Below, in pieces: positions 1-6,940 of a DNA stretch of 8,235 nt. The DNA comes from Acidobacteriota bacterium. GTDB taxonomy: Bacteria > Acidobacteriota > Terriglobia > Bryobacterales > Bryobacteraceae. The position numbers were made by a program, and so were the translations under genes. How positions within the stretch are numbered: the stretch's first letter is position 1; every line of letters begins with the position of its first letter. The DNA lies in the NCBI GenBank assembly GCA_026394095.1, contig JAPKYY010000575.1, positions 1 to 8,235 of the forward strand, read 5' to 3'. The notes below the pieces were generated by a model that was given only the letters and a program-made list of their open reading frames with translations, did not search any database and was not told where the DNA came from.

Positions 1-634
1 TCCGATGAATCCCTGGCTGGCAGAAGTAGATTGTCTCCGGGCCTTTGGTCTTCAGCTTCTTGTCAAGAACAAGAACTCCGTCGAACCAGAGTCTCGTGTT
101 GCCCTTCTCGCCATCCTCAGACCAATGAATGTGCATCACCAGATGATGCCATTTGCCCGTCGTGAAATCAGCCTCCCAGTGCGTCCCATTGCGGCCCAGA
201 TTGCCTGTGCCGTATTTAATGGAAGTACCACCGCCAGCTTTGGGCTCTACCCACCACGTCATCACATTGTTGTACCTGGGTGGCGGGTTGCCCTCCCAAT
301 AGAAGAAATTGTCGCGATCCTTCGGTGCTTCGGCCATGTACATGTAGAAGGACATATAAGTATCCGAACCTTCTTCAACCGTGATCCTGGGGCCACCCAC
401 TTGCACGCGCAACTGTTGCGCGTTAAAGACATCGTCTTCGTGGATCGTGAACTTTCCAGCGAACTTTCCGCTTTGCACGATGTCGCTAACAACCTGAATG
501 TTGCGGGGTGTTGCGTTCTGGCCGCGAGTACCCGTCTTGGCCCACTCGCTCAGATCGCCCGTCTCGAAATTGGCCCTAAAGAGGACCTCAGCCGAGCCAG
601 AGCAAGCCAGCAGGAAGAAGACCTGCCATCTCAT
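1..634 (-). CDS. Polysaccharide-lyase-like secreted protein (heparin lyase I-like fold), 3' end missing
   Basis: An open frame of 211 codons runs off the left edge without a stop. The start ATG (634-632) overlaps the TGA of the upstream aldo/keto reductase as ATGA, and I see no strong Shine-Dalgarno, so translation is probably coupled. Residues 1-15 form a short hydrophobic signal (FFLLAC, then SGSA before E16) suited to signal peptidase I. LLAC at 8-11 is a poor lipobox. The mature part resembles the Polysacc_lyase (pfam14099) beta-jelly-roll group: FETGDLSEW (23-31), SGKFAGKF (55-62), the segment from GKWHH (160-164) through HIHW and LWFDGVLV (182-189), and a late GIHR (208-211) that matches the GIYR-type motif near the family's C-terminus, so perhaps 30-60 residues are missing. 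The family cleaves uronate-containing glycans by beta-elimination. Alternatives are a non-catalytic ConA-like domain or DUF1080, the latter a worse fit. Substrate unknown. Confidence 0.7.
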   Translation of the reverse strand, partial: MRWQVFFLLACSGSAEVLFRANFETGDLSEWAKTGTRGQNATPRNIQVVSDIVQSGKFAGKFTIHEDDVFNAQQLRVQVGGPRITVEEGSDTYMSFYMYMAEAPKDRDNFFYWEGNPPPRYNNVMTWWVEPKAGGGTSIKYGTGNLGRNGTHWEADFTTGKWHHLVMHIHWSEDGEKGNTRLWFDGVLVLDKKLKTKGPETIYFCQPGIHR

Positions 635-1596
635 TCAGCGAATCCATGCTGTTTGCGATGGTGCGCGGCGTCGTAACGCTGCGTGGTTTTGAAGTGCTCA
701 TAACGGCCGTCGCCAGAAACATCGCGCAGCCGCGAACTGAGTGTCTGCAATTCAGGAGCGGTCATGGGTTTGAAACTGCGAGCCATGGCAAGGGCGCGGT
801 TGAGGTCTTCCATGTTTGCCAGGCCCACAACCTGAGTGCTGATGGGCTGCGACAGGAAGTAGCGATAGCACTCTTCCACAGTCACCACACCATCCTTCAG
901 CATCCGCGCATCGCCGCCACAACCCTTCATGCCGATCACTCCAATCCCGCGCTTTGCACATTCCGGCATTACTTCGTGCCGGAAGCTTTCGAAGCGATAG
1001 TCCATGACATTGTTGGGCATCTGGCAGGCATCAAAGGCGAAATTGAGAGCCAGCATCTTGCGATGAATGCTCGGATGTTTGTGGCCGGTAAAACCGATGA
1101 AGCGGATCTTGCCCTGTTTCTTCGCCTCGATGGCAGCACGTAGCCCGCCCTTTTCCTGGATCATTTCAGGGTCGTTATAGTAGTTGCACTCGTGGAATTG
1201 CCACAAGTCGATCACATCGGTCTTCAGGCGGCGCAGACTGTCTTCCAGATGCTTCATCGCGCCCGCGTAATCACGATCGCAAACCTTGGTCATAAGGAAA
1301 GCCTTCTTGCGATAGCCATCCATTGCAAGGGCCTTGCCCATCACTTCTTCCGCCCGGCCATCGTGATAATCCCAGGCATTGTCCATAAAGGTGATGCCGT
1401 TGTCGATGGCGGCGTGGACGAGGCGGAAGGATTCGCTCTCTTCCTTGGGGCGAGCCTGATGGTGGCCTCCAAGCCCAAGGATCGAAACCTGAACTCCGGT
1501 CTTGCCGAGCGGACGAGTAGGAATGCCGGATGCGGCAGATTGCGCTAGCGGCACTGCCGCTGCGCTGGCGATAAAACCACGTCTTGAAGGTGTCAT
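631..1596 (-). CDS. Tat-exported aldo/keto reductase
   Basis: This 321-residue protein is an NAD(P)H-dependent aldo/keto reductase with a TIM-barrel fold. It starts with a twin-arginine signal: SRRGFI at 4-9, then a small hydrophobic Ala-rich stretch ending near AASG (21-24). The barrel begins at RPLGKTGVQVS (28-38). All four catalytic-tetrad residues are present: D72 and Y77 in MDNAWDYHDG, K104 in MTKV, and H135 in WQFHE. The C-terminus (FKTTQRYDAAHHRKQHGF) lacks the Cys-rich ferredoxin tail of some larger relatives. The ATG (1596-1594) overlaps the TGA of the upstream Gfo/Idh gene as ATGA, with AAGGAG 11 nt upstream, so it is the second gene of a coupled operon. The family is clear. The substrate, presumably a sugar or keto-sugar given its neighbours, is inference, as is actual export. 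Confidence 0.9.
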   Translation of the reverse strand: MTPSRRGFIASAAAVPLAQSAASGIPTRPLGKTGVQVSILGLGGHHQARPKEESESFRLVHAAIDNGITFMDNAWDYHDGRAEEVMGKALAMDGYRKKAFLMTKVCDRDYAGAMKHLEDSLRRLKTDVIDLWQFHECNYYNDPEMIQEKGGLRAAIEAKKQGKIRFIGFTGHKHPSIHRKMLALNFAFDACQMPNNVMDYRFESFRHEVMPECAKRGIGVIGMKGCGGDARMLKDGVVTVEECYRYFLSQPISTQVVGLANMEDLNRALAMARSFKPMTAPELQTLSSRLRDVSGDGRYEHFKTTQRYDAAHHRKQHGFAE

Positions 1597-2741
1597 CTGG
1601 AAACTTGCTCCTTGTCACGGTAATTGTATAGCGCCACGCGCTGGCCCGACTTCTGGGCAGCATAAACACTGTCGATCATAGCGATACTCCAACGTCCATC
1701 TTCTTCGTTGCAGCATGGCTTCGAGTTGCCTTCGATAGCGCGAAGCAGATCGGCCACCATGAGTGCATTGGCTATCTCCGGGCCAGTGTGAATCCCTGGA
1801 TCTGGCGTAGCCGGGATCGCTTCCCATGAGTGCTTCGCGTCGGGAAGCCAGGCGGGAGATCGCAGGATATGAAGTCCGCCATCGGGGTAGATTCCATTCG
1901 GGAGAAAGATCACACCCCTGCTGCCGTATATCCATGTCCCAAAGCGTAGCGGATGTGTGTCGGCAACAGCGCGAGAGGAAAAGTATCCATGTACACCTCC
2001 AGCAAAAGCAAAGATGGCGCTGATTTGTTTGCCTGCCACCGGGCCAATATTTTCGGTGGGTTGTGTAACATCGCCTTTGCCGATCTCCCGGCCATTGGTT
2101 GTGACGTGGGCCGTTGTCCATTCGGGATTGCCGAGAAAGAAGCGCATCATGTCAAAGAGGTGTGAGCCAAGCACCATCATGTCTTCACCGCCAGCGCGTT
2201 TGTCTTCTTTGCCTCGCGAGCGGATCTCCTGTATCTCCCCAATTTCACCCGCTTCGATCAGTGACTTCGCCTTCAGCGCAAATGGCGAAGTCCGCATCTG
2301 ATGGGCAATCTGGAGTTTCACGTTGTTGTGCCTCACAGCTGCCACAATGCGATCGGCATCAGCCAGATTCTCCGCAAAGGGTTTCTCCATATAGATATGC
2401 GCGCCAGCCTCGGCGGCGGCACTCACCATAGCTACTCGCTGGTCGGTCCAGCGAGGGCCGATGCCTACGATCCCGGGCTTTTCTTTTCGCAGCATCTCCC
2501 GGTAGTCGCTGTAGGCCCTCGTAGCGCCAGTGCGTTTCGCAGCTGCAAGCCTGCCAGCCTCATCAGCATCGGCAATTGCAACCAAATCCATGTTGTCGAA
2601 AGCACGCCAGACGGTGTCAATGCCGTGGCCATAGTTGCCACGGCCCGTGTGGCCGATGACGGCAACCCGGTACCGTTTAGATGCGGCAGCGAGTGACAGC
2701 CCGGCCAAGGCTACAAAACTACGACGCGAATTTACAAGCAT
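1593..2741 (-). CDS. Tat-exported Gfo/Idh/MocA family oxidoreductase
   Basis: The 382-residue protein belongs to the glucose-fructose oxidoreductase/inositol dehydrogenase family, whose members oxidise or reduce sugar ring hydroxyls with tightly bound NAD(P). A Tat motif, SRRSFV (5-10), and a short hydrophobic run (ALAGLSLAAAS) are followed almost at once by the first Rossmann strand RVAVIG (25-30) and its Gly-rich turn (GHTGRGNYGHG). The family EKP motif is at 119-121 (HIYMEKPFAE) and the active-site GSHLFD, with H194 and D197, at 192-197. The second half is the usual Gfo/Idh_C alpha/beta domain. I chose ATG at 2741. A TTG directly upstream (2744) is equally open, and GAGGTGAT at 2758-2751 lies 9 nt from the ATG and 6 nt from the TTG. 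It is the first gene of a three-gene leftward operon, divergent from the dehydratase gene. Substrate not determinable. Confidence 0.9.
   Translation of the reverse strand: MLVNSRRSFVALAGLSLAAASKRYRVAVIGHTGRGNYGHGIDTVWRAFDNMDLVAIADADEAGRLAAAKRTGATRAYSDYREMLRKEKPGIVGIGPRWTDQRVAMVSAAAEAGAHIYMEKPFAENLADADRIVAAVRHNNVKLQIAHQMRTSPFALKAKSLIEAGEIGEIQEIRSRGKEDKRAGGEDMMVLGSHLFDMMRFFLGNPEWTTAHVTTNGREIGKGDVTQPTENIGPVAGKQISAIFAFAGGVHGYFSSRAVADTHPLRFGTWIYGSRGVIFLPNGIYPDGGLHILRSPAWLPDAKHSWEAIPATPDPGIHTGPEIANALMVADLLRAIEGNSKPCCNEEDGRWSIAMIDSVYAAQKSGQRVALYNYRDKEQVSR
1608..1613 (-). promoter_or_regulatory. Ribosome binding site for the aldo/keto reductase within the Gfo/Idh gene
   Basis: AAGGAG on the minus strand is 11 nt upstream of the ATG at 1596, in codons for the Gfo/Idh C-terminus (DKEQVSR). 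It supports the ATGA-overlap start. The downstream lyase-like gene has no comparable site. Confidence 0.6.
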
Positions 2742-2750
2742 CAATGCCCC

Positions 2751-2758
2751 ATCACCTC
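2751..2758 (-). promoter_or_regulatory. Strong ribosome binding site for the Gfo/Idh gene
   Basis: GAGGTGAT, read on the minus strand, is fully complementary to the 16S rRNA anti-Shine-Dalgarno region. It lies 9 nt before the ATG at 2741 and 6 nt before an in-frame TTG at 2744, so spacing alone does not settle which codon starts. It is the clearest Shine-Dalgarno in the left half of the window. Confidence 0.65.
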
Positions 2759-2763
2759 TTGGC

Positions 2764-2791
2764 TTTAGATTCTATTCAAATTCACTGACAA
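2764..2791 (-). promoter_or_regulatory. Candidate sigma70-type promoter for the Gfo/Idh-AKR-lyase operon
   Basis: On the minus strand, TTGTCA (2791-2786) matches the -35 consensus at 5 of 6 positions. After a 16-bp spacer, TCTAAA (2769-2764) matches the -10 at 4 of 6. Transcription would start a few bases before the GAGGTGAT ribosome site. The match was found by eye in a 67-bp region, so it is only suggestive. I found no convincing plus-strand promoter for the divergent gene. Confidence 0.35.
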
Positions 2792-2802
2792 CGTATAGAA
2801 TC
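2768..2802. repeat. 8-bp perfect inverted repeat, candidate operator
   Basis: GATTCTAT (2768-2775) and ATAGAATC (2795-2802) are exact reverse complements separated by 19 bp. They sit between two divergent genes of apparently related function. The left arm overlaps the candidate -10 box by 2 bp and the right arm lies 3 bp upstream of the candidate -35. A dimeric or looping regulator bound here would cover the minus-strand promoter and end 6 bp before the dehydratase ATG. The 27-bp centre-to-centre spacing means two separate sites on nearly, not exactly, the same DNA face. No regulator gene is visible in the window. Confidence 0.4.
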
Positions 2803-2808
2803 CCTAAC

Positions 2809-4077
2809 ATGACTCGTCGCGATTTCCTCGATAGCGCCAGGTGCATTGCCACTGCAGGCGTAGCCGCTCTTTGCTCACCAGAAGGCCTTCTGGCGCAGGC
2901 TCGCGAAAAAGCCAAGCCACTCAATCTCAAGATCACCGACCTTAAAACCTTCATCGTCAATCGTGGAGGCAATAACGGAGTCAACTATGTCTTCGTGAAG
3001 ATCTACACCAATCAGGGGCTCACAGGACTCGGCGAATGCTCTGTTACAAGCAAGGAAGCAACCGTCGCTGCCGCGATTGAAGAGCACAAGCGCTATCTGG
3101 TTGGGCGCGACCCGGCCGACATCGAGATGCACTGGCAAGCCATGTACCGCTGGCCCCGATGGCGCGGCGGCCCGATCCTGAACTCAGCCATCAGCGCTGT
3201 CGAGATCGCACTATGGGACATTCTCGGCCAGGCATTAGGCCAACCCATCTGGAAGCTGCTCGGCGGCCGCGCACGCGACCGGGTTCAGATGTACGTTCAT
3301 GCAAGCGGCAATTCGCCCCAAGCTTATGCGCAAGCCTGGTTGCAGGCAAAGCAGGAGGGCTGGACCGGCTGCAAAGCCGCCTTCATCACAACACAAGGCG
3401 ATGTAATTGACCCGGTGCGGTCTGTACGGGAGGGCATTGCCAATCTCAAGGCAGTGCGTCAGGCAGTGGGCGAAGACTTCCGCATTTGCATCGACGTACA
3501 CGGCAAAACCACGCCAACGATGGCAATCGACTTTTGCCAGCGAGCCGAAGAGTACCACCCCTTCTTTGTAGAAGAAGCTACGCAAATCGAGGACCTCGAT
3601 GAACTGGCCCATCTCCGCGCATCAACGAAAATTCCCCTGGCGACAGGCGAACGCCTCTTCACCAAATACGGCTTCGCGCCGCTCTGCCAGCGTCACCTCG
3701 TGGATTACGTGCAACCCGACGTCGTACACTGCGGCGGCATTCTGGAAATGAAAAAGATTGCCACGATAGCCGAGGCCTATCGCATTGAACTCGCACCGCA
3801 CAATCCACAGAGCGAGGTAAGTACACTGGCCTCGCTGCATGTCGATTTCTCAACGCCTAATTTCGCAATCCAGGAGATCACGCATCGCGGCAACGAGCAG
3901 TATTGGAAAGACCTTTTCTACGGCGGCGGCATCAACTACGACAAGGGTTTCGCCGAAGCCCCGGATCGTCCGGGGCTTGGCGTCAACCTCGATGAAAAAG
4001 TAGCTGCGTTACGGCCCTATCAGCCGCACAACCGGCAGCAATTGCGCTTTCCGGATGGTGGAGTCGCAGATCACTAG
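2809..4077 (+). CDS. Tat-exported enolase-superfamily sugar-acid dehydratase (galactonate/mannonate dehydratase-like)
   Basis: A 422-residue member of the mandelate racemase/enolase superfamily. Such enzymes abstract the proton alpha to a carboxylate and often dehydrate aldonic acids to 2-keto-3-deoxy acids. The start at 2809 is chosen because TRRDFL (2-7) begins a Tat signal with a hydrophobic core (ATAGVAALCS) ending near LLAQA (27-31). An in-frame ATG at 2635 would put the arginine pair 58 residues in and overlap the Gfo/Idh gene. The capping domain starts near KITDLKTFIV (41-50). Barrel metal ligands are D229 (IDVHGK), E255 (FFVEEA) and E281 (ATGERL). H231 in the DxH motif and H331 (LAPHNP) are the acid/base histidines of the galactonate/mannonate dehydratase subgroup. 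The usual EEP is EEA here (255-257). No clear Shine-Dalgarno precedes the ATG. Family is sure; substrate and export are inferred. Confidence 0.88.
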   Translation: MTRRDFLDSARCIATAGVAALCSPEGLLAQAREKAKPLNLKITDLKTFIVNRGGNNGVNYVFVKIYTNQGLTGLGECSVTSKEATVAAAIEEHKRYLVGRDPADIEMHWQAMYRWPRWRGGPILNSAISAVEIALWDILGQALGQPIWKLLGGRARDRVQMYVHASGNSPQAYAQAWLQAKQEGWTGCKAAFITTQGDVIDPVRSVREGIANLKAVRQAVGEDFRICIDVHGKTTPTMAIDFCQRAEEYHPFFVEEATQIEDLDELAHLRASTKIPLATGERLFTKYGFAPLCQRHLVDYVQPDVVHCGGILEMKKIATIAEAYRIELAPHNPQSEVSTLASLHVDFSTPNFAIQEITHRGNEQYWKDLFYGGGINYDKGFAEAPDRPGLGVNLDEKVAALRPYQPHNRQQLRFPDGGVADH

Positions 4078-4081
4078 GGAG

Positions 4082-5137
4082 CTAGCGGTACTCGTTCTGC
4101 AGCGCGTTGAGCGCATCCGCCCCAGGGCAAAGCTTCTCATAAGGAAGATCCCGCAGCGGAGTCTCTGATGTATCGTTCGCCTGATGCAGATCTGCCGAGT
4201 CACTCTCGATATAAAGCAGGCCCGTCAAAACCTGGCCCTCATTTTGATGCTGATCGAGATAAGCCGATACCTTGGCTCGATCGGTAGGATCGTAGTCTTT
4301 GGGTACAGACCGGAAGAGCACTGTGCTGCCATCATGCATCTTTACAGCAGTAGTGCCGGCATCAGTAATGTTCGCTACGATCTCATCAGCCTTGGGCACG
4401 AAGTCTGCCTCAATCATGTGCTGCGAAAAGCGGCGGGTGTGTAGATAGCTCTTGGTTGAGCCCGGGTGGTCGTTGAAAGTAACGCAAGGCGACACAACAT
4501 CAATCAGGGCAAAGCCGCGATGGGCAATCGCAGCCCTGAGAATCGGCACTAATTGTTCTTTGTCACCAGAGAAGCTGCGGGCAACGAAAGTCGCACCCAG
4601 CGTCAGCGCCAGACGTACAGGGTCGATCGGGGCCATACGATTTACTTCGCCGCGCTTGCTCTTGGAGCCCATGTCAGCCGAGGCCGAGAATTGTCCTTTG
4701 GTCAGGCCATAGACACCGTTGTTCTCAAGCACATAGATCATATGCAAGTTACGACGAATCGCGTGACACAACTGCCCAAGACCAATCGACAACGAATCAC
4801 CATCACCAGAGACACCGATGTAAGTGAGATCGCGGTTGGCCGCAATCGCACCAGCGGCAATAGCCGGCATACGGCCATGCGCCGAATTAAACCCATGCGC
4901 TCCACCCACAAAGTAAGTCGGAGTCTTTGAAGAACAGCCAATGCCGGAGAGCTTGGCGATGAGATGCGGAGGAATGGATTGTTCCCAAACAGCCCGGATA
5001 ATGGCAGCGGTAATGGAGTCATGGCCGCAGCCTGCACACAACGTGGACATGGAACCTTCGTAATCGCGAACGGTTAGCCCAAGTGAATTACGTAGCGCAG
5101 TAGGATGCGCAGCAATCGGTTTTGTGATCGACGGCAT
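4082..5137 (-). CDS. korB: 2-oxoacid:ferredoxin oxidoreductase beta subunit (KorB-like)
   Basis: The 351-residue cytoplasmic subunit binds thiamine diphosphate and one [4Fe-4S] cluster in a CoA-dependent 2-oxoacid oxidoreductase. The four expected cluster cysteines are C34 and C37 (CAGCGHD), C68 (GIGCSS) and C218 (SPCVTF). The TPP/Mg site is GDGDS (111-115) with NNGVYGLTKGQ (139-149). The length and the C-terminal extension after about residue 225 fit the KorB/2-oxoglutarate type. The ATG at 5137 directly follows the TAA of korA, and AAGGAG inside the last korA codons (5152-5147) lies 9 nt upstream, so the two are co-translated. It is last in its operon and converges on the dehydratase gene with a 4-bp gap. 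Assignment to 2-oxoglutarate rather than another 2-oxoacid rests mainly on KorA. Confidence 0.92.
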   Translation of the reverse strand: MPSITKPIAAHPTALRNSLGLTVRDYEGSMSTLCAGCGHDSITAAIIRAVWEQSIPPHLIAKLSGIGCSSKTPTYFVGGAHGFNSAHGRMPAIAAGAIAANRDLTYIGVSGDGDSLSIGLGQLCHAIRRNLHMIYVLENNGVYGLTKGQFSASADMGSKSKRGEVNRMAPIDPVRLALTLGATFVARSFSGDKEQLVPILRAAIAHRGFALIDVVSPCVTFNDHPGSTKSYLHTRRFSQHMIEADFVPKADEIVANITDAGTTAVKMHDGSTVLFRSVPKDYDPTDRAKVSAYLDQHQNEGQVLTGLLYIESDSADLHQANDTSETPLRDLPYEKLCPGADALNALQNEYR

Positions 5138-6940
5138 TTAGGCGATCTCCTTCAGGATTTCTTCCACCAGATGGCCAGAACTCAGCGTGAAGCCGCTATA
5201 TAAGAGCAAGCTCTTCATCTTGTCTTTGGCAATGCCGGTTTCGAGGGTCAACAGTGATTTCAGCTGGGCATCGCGGTTCTGCTCCACGATGAAGGTGATC
5301 GGATGAGAAGCGAGAAACTCCTCGACGCTTTCCGGGAATGGAAAGCCGCGAATCCGCATGTAATCGGCAGGCACACCCTGAGCGAACAACACGTCCTGAG
5401 CTTCGCGCACAGCAGGATCGCAGCCGCCGATCGAGATGATCCCGAACTTCGCGCCCTCGCGCTTTTCAACGATCGGAGCCGGAACAAATTTGGCTGCTGC
5501 CGAGTGCTTCTTGAGCAATCGATCCATTACTTCCTGATACTCTGCCGGGATCTCCGTATAGACGCCGAACTTGTTGTGGCCCGAGCCACGCACGAAGTAG
5601 GCACCCTTGGAATCCACGCCAGGCAGCGTGCGGGCCGGAACAAAATTCTCGTCTTCGTTGTTGTAACGCTGAAACTTGGCAATCTTGGCCAAGCCCTCAG
5701 AATCGAGCACTCTGCCACGATTGGGACGGTAGGAGTTGTCCCACTCAATCCGGGGAACAACCCAGTCGTTCATACCGATATCAAGATCGGAGAGCAACAT
5801 CACCGGAGTTTGAAACTGCTCTGCCAGATCAAACGACTGCACCGCCATGTGGAAACACTCATTGGGGTCGGCAGGGAAGAGGAGGATATGCTTCGTGTCG
5901 CCGTGAGAAGCATAGGCGCATTCCAGAATGTCGCCTTGCTGCGTGCGCGTAGGCATGCCAGTGGAAGGGCCGACACGCTGTACATCGACAACAACAACTG
6001 GGATCTCGGCATAATAGGCCAGGCCCAGCAACTCGTTCATCAGCGAGATACCAGGGCCAGCCGTCGAGGTGAAGGATCGGGCGCCATTCCAGGAAGCCCC
6101 AATCACCATACCGATAGCGGCAAGTTCATCTTCAGCCTGCAAAATCAGAAAGTTATTCTTGCCAGTCTCTGGGTCTTTTCGGTAGTCTTCACAAAAGCTC
6201 TTAAAGGCGTCCATCACCGAGGTAGCCGGAGTAATCGGATACCAGGCCGCAACCGTAGCTCCCGCGTATACACATCCAAGCGCCGTGGCAGTATTGCCGT
6301 CAATCAGAATCTTGTCGCTGTTGGCATCCATCTTTTCAAGACGGAAAGGCATCGGGCAAGGATAATGATCTTTCGCATACTGATATCCAAGCAGGAGTGC
6401 TTTGGAATTGGAATCGCGCAAGGCCTTCTTCTTCGAGTACTTCTCGTCAAGAAGGGCATTCACCACGTCCATATCGATATCCAGCGCCGCGCAAAGGGCA
6501 CCGGCATAGGCGATATTCTTCATCAGAATTCGTTCGCGTGGTTCACCAAAATGTTTGGTGCACATGTCGGCAAGCGGAATCCCGAAGTAGTTGATATCGT
6601 CTCGCAACAAGTCAGGGTCGAGAGGCCACGAGGAATCGTAAAGCAGATAGCCGCCAGACCGGAGCTCTTTGATGTCCCGGTCATAGGTCTGGCCGTTCAT
6701 CGCCACCATCATGTCGTATTCCAGTGCGCGGGCCGCATAGCCGCGCTTGTTCACGCGAATCTCATACCAGGTGGGCAAACCCTGAATGTTGGAAGGAAAC
6801 AGATTCTTTCCGCAAACAGGAATCCCCATCCGAAAGATTGCCTGCATCAGAAGGCCATTCGCGCTGGCCGATCCGGTGCCATTTACATTGGCCAGTTTGA
6901 TCGCGAAATCGTTAACGCGAGTTTTGACTACGTCGTGCAT
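5138..6940 (-). CDS. korA: 2-oxoacid:ferredoxin oxidoreductase, fused gamma-alpha subunit (KorA-like)
   Basis: The 600-residue protein joins the gamma domain (about 1-190; NGTGSASANG at 20-29) to the alpha pyrimidine-binding and C-terminal domains, the usual two-subunit KGOR layout. YPITPAT (234-240) and TSTAGPG (291-297) are substrate/CoA-site motifs. PSTGMPTRTQQGD (325-337), with its arginine, is typical of 2-oxoglutarate-type enzymes. VEQNRDAQL (552-560) marks the C-terminal domain. With KorB it would convert 2-oxoglutarate and CoA to succinyl-CoA, CO2 and reduced ferredoxin, or run in reverse. I start at the ATG at 6940 (MHDVVKTRVND). AGGTG lies 4 nt upstream, and a 31-residue longer reading from 7033 would be Cys/Pro-rich and run deep into the preceding gene. 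The chosen start overlaps that gene by 13 nt. The KGOR specificity is a family-based inference. Confidence 0.9.
   Translation of the reverse strand: MHDVVKTRVNDFAIKLANVNGTGSASANGLLMQAIFRMGIPVCGKNLFPSNIQGLPTWYEIRVNKRGYAARALEYDMMVAMNGQTYDRDIKELRSGGYLLYDSSWPLDPDLLRDDINYFGIPLADMCTKHFGEPRERILMKNIAYAGALCAALDIDMDVVNALLDEKYSKKKALRDSNSKALLLGYQYAKDHYPCPMPFRLEKMDANSDKILIDGNTATALGCVYAGATVAAWYPITPATSVMDAFKSFCEDYRKDPETGKNNFLILQAEDELAAIGMVIGASWNGARSFTSTAGPGISLMNELLGLAYYAEIPVVVVDVQRVGPSTGMPTRTQQGDILECAYASHGDTKHILLFPADPNECFHMAVQSFDLAEQFQTPVMLLSDLDIGMNDWVVPRIEWDNSYRPNRGRVLDSEGLAKIAKFQRYNNEDENFVPARTLPGVDSKGAYFVRGSGHNKFGVYTEIPAEYQEVMDRLLKKHSAAAKFVPAPIVEKREGAKFGIISIGGCDPAVREAQDVLFAQGVPADYMRIRGFPFPESVEEFLASHPITFIVEQNRDAQLKSLLTLETGIAKDKMKSLLLYSGFTLSSGHLVEEILKEIA
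5147..5152 (-). promoter_or_regulatory. Ribosome binding site for korB within the end of korA
   Basis: AAGGAG on the minus strand lies 9 nt before the korB ATG and inside the korA codons for the final KEIA residues. With the abutting TAA-ATG this supports korA-korB translational coupling and equal subunit output. Confidence 0.7.

Noticed and set aside
1..634. DUF1080 (3-keto-disaccharide hydrolase) identity for the lyase-like gene, which would fit a 3-keto-glycoside pathway with Gfo/Idh
   Set aside because: The FETGDLSEW opening, the GKWHH...HIHW segment and the terminal GIHR fit the polysaccharide-lyase group better than the DUF1080 pattern. A profile search (pfam14099 versus pfam06439) would decide.
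5..676. A 223-codon plus-strand frame at the left edge
   Set aside because: The opposite strand carries a signal peptide and lyase-family motifs with an ATGA-coupled start. The plus-strand translation shows no recognisable family.
2794..2801. TATAGAAT as a plus-strand -10 box for the dehydratase gene
   Set aside because: No acceptable -35 is found 16-18 bp upstream, and transcription would start at about the ATG. The bases are better explained as part of the inverted repeat, though leaderless expression cannot be excluded.
2635..2808. A 58-residue N-terminal extension of the dehydratase from an upstream in-frame ATG
   Set aside because: It would bury the Tat motif inside the protein, overlap the divergent Gfo/Idh gene by over 100 bp, and adds a sequence with no family match.
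4102..4114. GCGC-GTTGA-GCGC hairpin near the korB 3' end as a terminator
   Set aside because: The stem is only 4 bp, lies within coding sequence and has no T-run on either side.
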